From the NCBI RefSeq assembly GCF_023101765.2, contig NC_064223.1, positions 3,968,001-4,032,000 of the forward strand: a stretch of 64,000 bases of DNA, in the 5' to 3' direction. The DNA is from Spodoptera frugiperda (Eukaryota > Arthropoda > Insecta > Lepidoptera > Noctuidae). The notes under the pieces were generated by a model. That model saw nothing but the letters and a program-made list of their open reading frames with translations. It did no database searches and was not told the DNA's origin. Shown here in pieces: positions 12,145 through 23,425 of this stretch (its first letter is position 1; each line of letters starts with the position of its first letter). The position numbers and the translations under genes were made by a program.

Positions 12145-14089
12145 GTAGTTGCAACTCCCTTATCTATACGATTTACATTATATTCAAGTGTATGTACAAT
12201 ATAAATCAGAGTTCCATATATTTATGTCCATTATTCTTGTATCGAATTTTTATACGCGCTCGTTAAATACTCGTATTGTTCAAATCAAAAATGTCGATAA
12301 AAATTTCGCAATAAAATGTTTTTATTGCATTTTCATCTTTATTTATTGTTTAATAAAAGTTCACAATTCATTGTAGATTTACGGCTGTCTACCCGTTTAA
12401 TGTGACACTACGATTCATTCGCGCGATGCAACGTTGCAGCGGTAGTACCTGTCAGACTTGATAGATGGAGTTACGATCGCCTGTTTCGCAACTCATTCAT
12501 ACAAATCTCTGCTTAGGATATTTTATAGGTGTTTCTACCATTATTGATTAAACTTTCTAAATGTTTGCAAACAGTCGAGTTTGCACGCCACTTTGATCTC
12601 ACACGTCACGACATCGTAACGTCCTTTGTTTGTGTGTGTGTAAAAATAATATTGGGAAGTAGGTACCTATGCTATACCATCAATGAGGTATGCCAATTTT
12701 TTGTGGTGTGTATGTGTGAGTGTGAGTGGTGAAATAATAATGAATTATTAATTCTCCCTAAAAACTCAAAAGGTTAAAGAATCAAAGACTGAGGTCAATG
12801 AACTTCGCTTACCTACTCCTCGAACATAAAACATGTATAAAAATTATATTCAACTTTATTTAAAAAATAACATACTGAAGACCTGTGTCATAGTCATTTA
12901 ATGCCCCTACATCTAATAATAACAAACCAAACATAATACATACCTATACATAGCTAGGTACATGTACATAAGGTCTTTTTATATAAAATAGTCTTACGTA
13001 ATTTTATGTCCTAACAAAAAATCGGTCGAATATACTAATGATCTGGGACTATCTTGCAATTTGTGTTTTTACGGCCTGAAAGGTCCATGAAATCCCTTCC
13101 TTATACCTGAAAATTTGAGCTTACATCACTTAAAGGCATTAAGATTGTCCTTCGCCCATAAAGGAGCGACCCGTATAAATATTCCCTTCCCTTCCTGTGT
13201 GAAAATACGATTGTATTAAACTGTGTTATAATATCATAGTACTTTATAATATGATGGTATTTTTACTGGAATCTTACATATTTTTACCTAACGTTTTACA
13301 GTTTCCTAGCTTGCTGTATTGTTTCGTAACGATGCATATTTAGCGCCTGTTTCACCAACTTCATTTAAGTGTCTGATAAACTTATGTGACAGATAATGCA
13401 TACAAATTACGTTTTTAGTTCAAAGTTATCAGATACATAGTTGGCTATCCAGACATTGTGAAACAATTACTTAGTCTCACATTTTGCTTTCAGTCCCTAA
13501 AACACAAATAAAATTTGCTTTTTAAAATTATAAATATACTTCAAAAATAAGCACACGACACCACCACACATGTCGATACTACCTAAGCACTTACATAGAT
13601 ACCTAGGCTAGATAATCCAGGCTCCAAAACATTTCACTGAAAATGTCCCCGATAGGAATAAAATTGAAGCCTAAAATGTCACGAGCATTACAGGGTTAAC
13701 GGTCCAAAGTGCCCCTACATTAAGCACCTACTGAAATATGAAGCTCACGTTTCATTAATAGTGTTTACTTTAGTGCGGTGTTATTTTATTTTTATAATTT
13801 TTTTATGTCTACACTTTTGCCTAGTACCTATGTTCTAATATTAGGAACTATAACGAACTATTTTTATAGTTCGTAGGTGTTTGGCGACTAACTCTCTATG
13901 TGATAAGGGTATAATAATGATCAAACTATTAATAGGTGATATTATATGTACCTATAGGTATACCTAAGATATGATCAAACTTGTACATACCATTTACAAA
14001 CCGCACATACTTTGAAAGTTGAACATGTTGTTATAAACTACAAGGTACTTACAATAGAACTAGTTAGGAAACTGAGCCTCCCACGATTC
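12145..14089. other. AT-rich non-coding DNA
   Basis: Short GT-rich tracts lie at about 12625-12645 and 12700-12730. A small hairpin (ACGAACTAT-TTTT-ATAGTTCGT) lies near 13853-13875. No gene is supported. Confidence 0.4.
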
Positions 14090-14210
14090 TGTACCCTTAG
14101 TACGAGTTTACTTTGCGCGTTCGGCGCTCTGATTGGCCGGCTCGAATAAACTAACCAATCAGAGCACCGAACACGTTCTCGCTGCGATTAGTTTAAACGT
14201 AAAGCTGTTC
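14090..14210. mobile_element. Foldback MITE, copy 2
   Basis: The left end TGTACCCTTAGTACGAGTTT is well kept. The interior CGTTCGGCGCTCTGATTGG is mirrored by CCAATCAGAGCACCGAACACG, so the element folds on itself. The right terminal repeat has decayed to TTTAAACGTAAAGCTGTTC. Confidence 0.6.
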
Positions 14211-14337
14211 TTTAATTAGAACTTCAACCAAACTTATAGAAAAAATAATACTTAGATTAAGTTTTTGGCTTCCAAATATGTAATTTTTTTTATTGCAGAA
14301 ATTGAACAAATATTCGACATATTAAGTAAGGATTCTA

Positions 14338-14466
14338 CCGGAGCTACGGGCTGCCTAGCGATTTACTGGGGCTCTGGTTAGAAAAGCAGGAGTAGGAATG
14401 GTGTGGTTTTTAGTCATTAAGAGTCGGACACGAGAGAAGTCATTGGATGATTTTCCTATTTCAAAA
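14338..14466 (+). mobile_element. R1-type LINE 3' tail, truncated copy
   Basis: It matches the 3' untranslated end of the 32357-36632 element in order: GGAGCTACGGGCTGCCTAGC, GGGGCTCTGGTTAGAAAAGC, AGGAGTAGGAATGGTGTGG, TTTTTAGTCATTAAGAGTC, AAGTCATTGGATGATTTTCC. The 20-odd bases holding the CTCGCCT/AGGCGAG hairpin are deleted. No poly-A remains. Confidence 0.7.
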
Positions 14467-14868
14467 TGGTGAGGATTATATTAGATATTATATTATATTA
14501 TTTGGTGAGACTTATACAAACCCTTTAATTAAAATTCTCGACTCTCACAAAACTACAGTCGCAAATAACAGAACATTATATTCTATCTTGCACAAAGAGG
14601 AACGTTGTGGTAGATGGCACAAAGATCCAGCCAGCCAGAATACAGTTTCTCAAATTAGCAATACGTAAACAAACGTTATGCTTGTTCTAACAATAATTAA
14701 CTAATTGGAACCGACTTGAATTGACTTTGACCTTCTTCCGTGAGAGTACTGTGCTTCATTACATACATATATAATTGTATATTTACATAAACAAAAGGAA
14801 TATTTGGCAATTCTCTGTAGTCAAAATGATACTGTGATAGTATGTATGTTTATTATGCGGTTTATATC

Positions 14869-15010
14869 AGTACCCTTAGTATGAGTTTGTTTTGCGAGAG
14901 CGCATTCGGCGCTTTGATTGGTTGGTTTCTTCGAGCCGGTCTATCAGAGCGCCGAACGCGCTCTCCTTTCAATTACTTTAAACATAAAGGAAACTCGTAC
15001 TAAGGGTACT
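14869..15010. mobile_element. Foldback MITE, copy 3 (best preserved)
   Basis: The terminal inverted repeats are AGTACCCTTAGTATGAGTTT and its near-exact reverse complement AAACTCGTACTAAGGGTACT, ending at 15010. Inside, GAGAGCGCATTCGGCGCTTT is mirrored by CAGAGCGCCGAACGCGCTCT, so nearly the whole 142 bp forms one hairpin. There is no coding capacity. The superfamily is not certain because no target duplication is clear. Confidence 0.7.
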
Positions 15011-15598
15011 AATTAATTATCAGCATAGAAGTTTCCACCTACATATAAATAAATGGTGAATACGTTAGTCAAACTGAATGAAACAAATCATCAAAGTTTT
15101 GGGCTTGATATAAGTTCTGACATAGTTATTGAATATCAGTTAACAATCCTATACATCAACTTTTCTATTCACTTATTTGATATAGAAAATAAATAAATGA
15201 AATGTTGTTAATGCTAATTGTGTGGTTGTATTAAGTGTAAAATAGAGGTAATAAAATTAACAGAACTACCATTAAAAACTGAAACAACAATAACATTAAC
15301 ACTAGTTTTCAGATAAACACTATTTAAACTAGACCTTGTTCCAAAAACTAAATCCCTAATGTATTGTTAACATGATAATGGCAATACCTACAGTAAATAA
15401 ATATTTACATACAAAACATCATAATTTATTATTTATAATTCTCGAGGGAAAACAAACTGGTGAATAGGCATAATTGTAATTTGTAAATTGAAATTAATTG
15501 TAATAACAATTTAGAAGGACGTAGGTAGGCACTAGTTCCAATTATAATACTTAAATAATTGTCATTTTCCCATCATTGTTCCATCGATTGGGGGCCAT

Positions 15599-15742
15599 TT
15601 TTTTTTTTAGTGGGCAATATCATCAAACGACTTCTACCGCCTTGGGCGACGCGAAAAGGAGTGTCAGACTCTTACTAACTAAAAACCACCCCGATCCTAT
15701 TCTTGCTTTTTAAGCTCGTTAGGTAGTTACATTACGGGCTGT
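15599..15742 (-). mobile_element. R1-type LINE 3' tail, truncated copy
   Basis: Read on the minus strand, it has AAGCAAGAATAGGATCGGGG, TGGTTTTTAGTTAGTAAGAG, TCTGACACTCC, a damaged hairpin region, and ends next to a T-run on the plus strand (15600-15609), which is the poly-A tail of the insertion. Confidence 0.65.
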
Positions 15743-16566
15743 AGGTAAAGCTCTATGCATAGCAGTTCAACAATGCCTGATGATCGAGCTCAGTGCTGTG
15801 TAATTGGAAGTCAATAACACGCCACTAATCTTCTACCCTTCGCATTCAACCACTGCTAGCCACTTAGTGAAAAACAACGAGCAGTTACTTATTTATTTAT
15901 AAAAAAAAAATACTAAAATGTTTCCAGTACTAACAAACAATAGCTTTAAGGAAAACAAGCACGTAATCTCTAATTCGAATTCGCTCTCTAAAACAATAAT
16001 TAAAGTATAAATGAAACAAACATTTATTTTAATTAAAGTGCTCTAGGCTGAAAATCAGGCTGAAACAGGTTAACTACAGGTAACAATTTGCAATTAATCC
16101 TCACTTTTAAGTTTCCTAGCGTTCGGTAGCTTTATTCCACGCTTTACGAGCTCACCGTGGATTATCCACAAAACAAAAGCGGGCACTTTTACTTCAATAT
16201 ATGGCCATCGAACAGGCTTCATACAATAGAGGCTTGGATTAAGGACTTCACACAAAGGCACTTTCATATATTCTTTTTTACTACTGCGCCGGTTTTTCTT
16301 TACTTTCCTCACTGTAGCCAGTAAATTACGTCAATGTAAAAACTACTTCGGCTATTCGGTGGAGTAATCCTAACTTGTGTATTTGTGAATGTGAATTTTA
16401 TGGTATAATGTGAGCATAGGTGTAGGACTGTAGACAGGATATATTTGTAGTTCAGCTAACGTGCACTAATCATAATAGTCAATATTTTTCGTAAGAAAAG
16501 TGAATGTCACATTAGTATCTGCACTTCTGCGTTTCACTTATAATATATGCGGAGTTTACAAGACTT

Positions 16567-16600
16567 GATGTTATGTTATGTTATGTTATGTTATGTTATA
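16567..16600. repeat. TTATG pentanucleotide microsatellite
   Basis: Five perfect TTATG units, with partial or imperfect units at both ends. Confidence 0.9.
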
Positions 16601-19020
16601 GGTACGTACTACTGAGAAAATAATATCATGTTTAGTAAGAGATACTGAGATACATACGTTATCTGTACAATCTCTACAAGGCCATAATACAAGGTTAACA
16701 TATCTCACGATATTAAAAATTGCTTAGAACCAAGTATACAGCGACTTGCTACATGCTCCTGTTATTATTACAACGGAAATTACTAACTTATTCCAAACGG
16801 AAAAGCTACGAAGAAAACGGAAAATAGAGAAAATACGGTTACGTTCTTTCGTCACGATACCGTTTGTTAAACATTAAGTGATTTCTCTAGTTCTTTCGTG
16901 TTTTAAATTATTAATGGCGACGTAACACAAACGATAAGCCAGGTTAAAGTTCCCTTTTTACGTTTACAAGGAAGCAATCACTCATATACATTACTATTGT
17001 TCCTATTTCTCTTAAACACGGAACACAAAAAGCTAATTTACAAGTCAGAGCATTTACTTAGTTTCTATGAATAACAAAGAAATGTTGAGGTAACAGAACT
17101 TTTTGAATAAAATTAAATAATAATATTCCTTACGAAAATGTTGTCTGAAAGTGGAATTAATCTGAATTTCTGTAAGCGGATTAGCTGATCCGTAAATGAA
17201 AATTTGAAACTTTGATTACGACAAAATAACGATCAAATTGTTTAAAAGTCACTATGCAAAGGCTACAAGAATTTCATCTTTAGGAATTTACACATAGTAA
17301 GTATCGTAGAATAGGTATTATTATTGTTCCAAAAATTTATTTAAAATCATCTATAAATACCTACATATTAATTACTACTTAAACAAAAAAAAATTATAAT
17401 ACTGACGGAAGATGCGTCACGCTAGAACAGACAAATGATAGAAATACTACTGAGTATGTAAGTGTAAGTGTAAATTCACACTCAATTGATGACATCAGTA
17501 CGACTGATGATACGCTCGACGTATTTTACGCCAGACATGAACCTTTCCTTAAAAATATAAAAATAGGAGCCGACCAGCAGCGGGAGCTTGGTTATTGTTC
17601 CATTATTACTATATGGTTGGTTCTTTTTTCTGACCTCAGCTAAGACTTGAGGGTTAGTACGGGCCGAAACCAAGAGCTAAAATTATTATTAATAAGGTTA
17701 ATGTAAGTAATGCCTAAGTAAACACATAAATATCCTAAAGTATCAAAATTTTCGAAACGCCTTTATTAATTATCGGAAGATCGAATCGACTTGTGGTATT
17801 TCATAGCGCAAGTTCAAAAAACTTTTCAACATTTGCCAAGCAGTGGTTACTTCGAAATTGGATCCCTAACACAACCAACTTAACCATTCAGTTGATTCCG
17901 AATTTGTACGAGTACCTACCTAACTTGATACTTTAGAAATCTATTAGCATCCCAAAGTACAGATGTCAGAAAAAAGTTGGTTCAAACAAGTTTTTTATTA
18001 TGCTAACGTAATTGTTTGAAACGGGCCAGCTCCGCTTGTTTTCGCCACAAAGTTTTTCTTGCTTTTCAAGTATTTTTAGACGTCCTTATTTGAATATGTT
18101 TACCTACGAAGATTTTTATCTAAATCTTTGTTAAAACTCTTTATCGTTTAATGTTTTTTTTTTTCAATGCTTTTAGTAGCTGGTCTTTTGGTAAAAATGG
18201 GCTCTAACAATTTAGGTCATGGACTATTTAATTTTATCTGCTAGCGAAACCCATTTAAAAAGGGTTTGCCAGAAAGCGTACCTAACAAACACCCATTCAA
18301 TGTTCCTACCAAACTTTCACGTTTATTATCCAGACAATAAAATTGATATAGCTGTCTAATAACTTTCCAATTTTCCACTAAAAGTTTGTTATACCATAAC
18401 AAATTTTCATAACTTGATAAATTAATTAGTTCTTCCTGCAATAAATATTTTACGCTAAATTGATACTTTTGAGGCCGTTTTGGGAACGGTTTGACCTTTC
18501 TAAAATTAGGTTTCAATAGAATTATAAACAGCGAGGTAAGTATATAATTACAACTGTCATGGTTAATTTTACACGGACCATACCGATGACGTATACTCGT
18601 ATATACCAAAATAGTCAGCTACTGAGTGGCAACATGTGACGTCATTCGTCATATTGTTCATTCAGCATAGTTCCCCTAAACTTAGTAACTTCTTTCAGTG
18701 ATGTATGGAGATGATTCTGTTTAAATTAGCCCCTTTCTCTCCACATAAATATTTATCACAAATGTCACAATAATATATCACGTTCCACGTTCGATTAGGA
18801 TAAATCAGATTAAGAGTACCTTATTTGTGATTTACTTCGAAACCAGAACGTTGAAATGGCAGAAATGGATTACTGCGTACGTCACTTAAGGCTTCAAATA
18901 CATTATCATTAGAGATATGAAATATGGATTACAGACGCCCATCATCATTGTAGCTAAAAGCCATTACGGATTTCAAGCAGAGAATTTGATCTGCAATTTA
19001 AGACAACTTTGGAACTAAGA
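16601..19020. other. AT-rich non-coding DNA
   Basis: The 122-codon frame at 18241-18609 (minus) is the longest here. It is lysine-, leucine- and tyrosine-rich, has no recognisable motif or splice sites, and is treated as chance. Confidence 0.4.
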
Positions 19021-19059
19021 TCTTGTACAAATAGCGGTGCATTAATGTAGTTATGCACA

Positions 19060-19300
19060 TTCATTCCGGTGGCGTCGAGCATGTATGACGTCGGTTAGCC
19101 GCAGCGGCCGTGCTTAGGACCTCTGAGCAATGTCCTTGTGTGTACATACACCGCTCACTATGGCCCACTATGGCTCACTATAGCCTTATGTCATCCCGTA
19201 CCGCCCCCGTCTATAAGACACCTAATTTCCGTACCGTTCGTGACTGCACGTCCACACTAATTCTCCGCCCGTTCGTCTGCATAGTAAATGGTCGACAACA
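19060..19300. promoter_or_regulatory. Possible promoter-like GC-richer island
   Basis: This is a non-repetitive patch that is clearly richer in GC than its surroundings. It holds a TGACGTC CRE-like site (about 19086), a GCAGCGGCCG stretch, and CTATAAG (about 19211) followed about 30 bases on by candidate start sites. No gene downstream can be named, so the call rests on composition and motifs alone. Confidence 0.2.
19154..19183. repeat. Ten-base tandem repeat, three units
   Basis: The units are CTCACTATGG, CCCACTATGG and CTCACTATAG, adjacent with no spacer. Confidence 0.7.
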
Positions 19301-19329
19301 ATGTCTGCTACTGTGAATGAATTGGGGAT

Positions 19330-20936
19330 TAACATGAAACATAGTGGAGTTGCAACTCGATGGAACGTCTCTCTGGGGATTTGAATAAATGATCCTTTTG
19401 AGAAAATTTTCGCTTGTTGGTAATTTGGAACAATTTAAGCGGTTTGTTTTATTCTCTAAATTGTAGATGAGGTATATTTGAATAAAATTTGCATCTCCGT
19501 CTACCAATTACGAATTGAATAATATATACACTTAAGTATGTATACCATGTTTTTGCTCATTGATATGTTTTATTCACAAGACAAGTAACAAAGGGCAGGT
19601 CTATATGTTGCAATAAACTTATGTAAATGAACGAGTATAACCTTTTTAACACTAACGTTTTTATGACCGTGTATCATTACGATAGTATTATTGTTATGTC
19701 TTATAATTATACCTTTAATTAATTGGCGCATAGATCCCTTACAGAGTTAACAGTTTAACTAACTAATAATGTATTAATATCAAACTTCCAGGATTTTATT
19801 CAAGAAAAGTAAGTATTATTACTAAATAACAGGTCGTATCGTGTCTAACAAGTTACCTACTTTAAACATTTTCTATGTTCATAAATTATTCAAGGGCTCT
19901 CGCGACCTTTCTTAGACAAGTTTGCATAGGAGAAGGGTCGTTCAGGATCCTTTACTATCGATTGCTGTAGGTAATTTACCAATTGTTAGTTCGTTCAACT
20001 TATTTAGGCTATTCGCTAGTGTGAATATTTTTTGGTCGCATGGTTGTATTCAATAGAGGCAAAGCTCTTAATATAAACGACAAAACAAATTTACTTACTC
20101 TTTAACTGAAATTGAAACCGATTACTCAACATTTACCGGCTCAACGACTTCTATAAGTTGGCTAAGTATCGAAATAAACACATTCACAGTATCTTTTAAC
20201 GTATTTAAGACTCAATTTTCTATTCAATTATCCTTAAATTGACGACTATTTACAAACAAATCCTTTGTGAATAATATAATAAAAAGAAGAATGGTCCTCA
20301 AAGAGAAGTTTCATCAAATGCTACTACGAAATTCATGAAGTTTCTACTCCCCGAGAGATTTGATAACGTCACAGGTCACTCATACACTGTCTATCTGATA
20401 TGATGTTAAGATACATGGCATAGTGACTGTACCGTGATAGTTTATAATAAGTTCGACCAGGTAAGATAATAAGAGATTTAATTCAGTCTGGAATTGTAAA
20501 CAGAAAGTAAGGAATAACATCTAGGTGTATGCATAGTTAATACGAGTAGGTACAATTTGCTTTACATAATAATTTAACTTTAATTTCAGAAGGTTTTAGG
20601 CGAGTATAACAAACCTTAAACACAATAGAAGGTAACATTCCCACAAACAAGTATTTGTTTTACACTCCAAACCAGTTATAATGTGTAATTAGGTCAGAAC
20701 AGCTGTATTTTGCGTGTTCTCCCCTGGGGTAGGCAGACCTCCAACTATTCGTACGGTTCAGGTGGCCGGCGTAATAAATTGTAACTTTGTTGAAAATAAA
20801 TGCTTCGCCCGCTTGAAGGTTACGCACACAAGGTTATTAATTTTCATGAATTTCAACCAAAACGCGTATAAATTTGTTATGAATAACGTGTGAAGCAAAG
20901 AGGTTTGTGAATATAATAGGTGAGTTTTATAAATAA
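19330..20936. other. AT-rich non-coding DNA
   Basis: No supported gene, repeat family or RNA was seen. Confidence 0.4.
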
Positions 20937-21104
20937 ACTAGCTTCGCCCGCGTTCCCGTGGGACAAAAAGTATCCTATCAGCTTATACCCTGTTTGTATA
21001 CCACTTTTCATCAAAATACGTTGAATAGTTTTACGTTGAATAGTTTTACCGTCAATTATGGACAAACATCCAAACAAACAAATTTTCACATTTATAATAT
21101 CAAT
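20937..21104 (+). repeat. Lepidopteran retroposon 3' tail
   Basis: It begins CTAGCTTCGCCCGCGTTCCC, continues GTGGGACAAAAAGTATCCTA, then CATCAAAATACGTTGAATAG, and ends ACAAACATCCAAACAAAC with ATTTATAATAT. This layout is that of the very common lepidopteran non-LTR (RTE-like) 3' end. A 16-base stretch (TACGTTGAATAGTTTT) is tandemly duplicated at about 21018-21049, a local event. Confidence 0.6.
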
Positions 21105-21655
21105 TAATAATAATGTGATTAGTGTGATACTGGGTATTTATTTTACGTGCCTTTCTCGTGTTCAATTTCTCTAAAGAACTCATCTGAAAAATGTCTTACT
21201 ACACATGTGTAAAGAGTATAGATGTATGCAGACATAACAGTGTTTTAAGCTTCAAGGATAAATTAACTAAGCTCTCACAAATACAATGTACAACTTTTAC
21301 ATTTACAGATGAAACAAAGTCAGTTTATACTAAACAATATATGACATTGTATCCATTCCAACTACACTTACTTTTACTTTGATCAAGAATCACATTTGAA
21401 AAACAAACCCGTTCAGTGCCGTACTGTTTTTCCTAACTATATTCAGACTTTGATAAAACTTTCAGACATTCTCATAGTTGCCCATATTTTATTTAGTAAC
21501 GTATTGAAGAAGTTTTTTGATCTAACTTCATGAATTACAGTAATGCGTTACTTTTAGTAATGTAACTAGGTAAATAGTGCGTTTTGTTTCAAGTGAATAC
21601 AATGTATGAATATCTTTATTTGGCAAAGTTTTTTTATAAAATGTTTTTGAGGAGC

Positions 21656-21693
21656 AGAGTGGTTCCTTAACATTATTGTTAAGGAACCACTCT
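21656..21693. repeat. Perfect 17-bp hairpin
   Basis: AGAGTGGTTCCTTAACA is followed by a TTAT loop and the exact reverse complement. No other copy was noticed in the window. Confidence 0.85.
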
Positions 21694-23319
21694 TATATAT
21701 AGCCTTGCTTATTCAATAAAAGGTAGAAGAAAGAAACGTATTATTATTATCAGCTTATATGCATAATATCTATAAACCACAACAAATATTCGATTTTCCC
21801 TATTCCCTATTACCAAAGACCAGATGGAAATGCAGGCGCGATGTTGCCACAGAAACATTAAAATACCTAAAAGCTGGATTTCATAAACCGTTACTCAATT
21901 CTAAAAGAAAAAGTAACATTTAATAATACTCACAAAATAAATGTGTAAGCGTGACGCAACGAGGTGAAAACCCGAGAAAAGCTGGCATTAGGATTAAACC
22001 AGTCAGGATAGTCAACATTTTACAAAGTAAATACATTTTCATGTACCTGCTTAAGGTAAGCCTAAAACATAATGAATTCAATAGGAAAATTTGAAACAAA
22101 TTAATTTCCTTATACTTGGTAAAGGATTAATTTTCTTCGCATAATTTCTTGTAGCTTTATGTTGGAGTATTCTAGAGGTAGCGGTATGTTTTATGTTGAA
22201 TTTTATAGCGGATCCAGTTTCATAAATCATTCATACCCTCGTCCCTTCGAGTGTTCAAATTTCTTATGAAGTGCGACGTTATGATCTCGGTACAAAATGT
22301 GTGGAGACTTTCTTGTGTTGTGTCAACATTTTCTTATATGTTGATGGATGGAACATAGGATGCATCCATCGACATATAAAAATAAAAAAGCTTTAACACG
22401 TGTCTAAATCTCTTTTTGTTCTTTTTTTTTTTTGTAAACTGCTAGGTTCGATTACAAAGCTTTTTTAATTTAAAGACAGTTATTTAAATTAAATGACGAT
22501 ATATTTTATTCATACACTTAATGTAGTTTTGAGAACTACAAATTTTCACTACACGTGGCGAAGAATCTTGAGTAAAACGTGCCAAGTAAAATCCCCGTAT
22601 TTTCAAACGATATTAAGGTACGAATCTAAAAATTCGACTGGAAAATATTTTTCCAAAAAACCAGTACAATATACACAAATTGCGTCGACAAAGTATCGGA
22701 ATACGAATTGAATTCGATATTTCTCGTTTCTCGCTTCACTCAGAATATATATGTAGGTAAGTATTATATAATAATATTCTTTGGGAATTTAACGACACGT
22801 TTATCGAAAAACTCAGATATCAATCTATATGTTTGCCACGCTTCATTTCCGAATTACTTTTTGAAAAGCGCTTCGTGGCTTAAGTACTGTTCAGTAAATA
22901 CGGAGAGAATCATCACGCTCGACTTATTAACGAACGAGAACTTTTTGAGGAATTTACGAAGTATATAGTTAGGGATTATGACTACTTGATGTTTCCTTTG
23001 TCTGTGATCTTCTTTGATGTGCGATCAAAATATTATAACCATAAATTGTTTTATACACATTAATATTGTGCTACTTTATTTTTGTAATTTTGACTTAGTA
23101 AAACTCGGCTTCAGCTTTATAAGTTTTTACTTACATTTAAAGATTCGATAAACCAAAAAATCTTCTTAATTTCGTAACAAACCTGACGGAATAAATACAT
23201 TTCTTTTCCTATTTCAATCGTAGAAATCAGATAAAAAGGTCTTATAAATCAACACTGAAATCAGTATAACAACGTTACAGTCATACAAATACTTCATTAC
23301 TGTAAAGAATGGTACTCAC
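21694..23319. other. AT-rich non-coding DNA
   Basis: Apart from the hairpin at 22335-22378, nothing is supported. The frames at 22493-22968 look like chance. Confidence 0.4.
22335..22378. repeat. 16-bp near-perfect hairpin
   Basis: TATATGTTGATGGATG and CATCCATCGACATATA pair with a single mismatch (G-U tolerant in RNA) around a 12-base loop. Confidence 0.75.
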
Positions 23320-23425
23320 TGGTGATCTACAGTAAGGGCTCGGCGGGGCGGGGCGACCAACGCCACGGGCCAAGCCGCCTGCACTAATGACTCTCTCACG
23401 AACTGCTCCCACGAAGGTGAAGTTC
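23320..23425 (-). CDS. Candidate internal exon of an unidentified host gene
   Basis: On the minus strand this 106-bp GC-rich block is bounded by good splice signals. Upstream are TAACTAAC (branch-point-like), a pyrimidine-rich stretch and GTCGTAG; downstream is CACCA followed by GTGAGTACC. Two of the three frames are open. The frame I favour (two bases, 34 codons, two bases) includes 'SWEQFVRESLVQAAWP' then 'VALVAPPRRALTVDH', with C/G-rich third positions unlike the AT-rich surroundings. The alternative open frame is Gly/Arg/Pro-rich. I do not recognise the protein. The plus strand shows GGCGGGGCGGGGC, so a promoter or CpG-type element is the main competing explanation. No partner exon is convincingly identified. 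Confidence 0.4.

Noticed and set aside
12529..12732. 67-codon plus-strand frame downstream of the tRNA
   Set aside because: It contains GT microsatellite-like tracts that create Val/Cys runs; no domain.
16567..16600. TTAGG telomeric repeat
   Set aside because: The unit is TTATG, not TTAGG; it is a simple microsatellite.
18241..18609. 122-codon minus-strand frame
   Set aside because: Long for this DNA but AT-driven in codon use, with no motif, no homology I recognise and no splice context.
21000..22000. CRISPR or bacterial-type elements
   Set aside because: No regularly spaced direct repeats anywhere in the window; gene density, tRNA structure and mobile elements are all eukaryotic.
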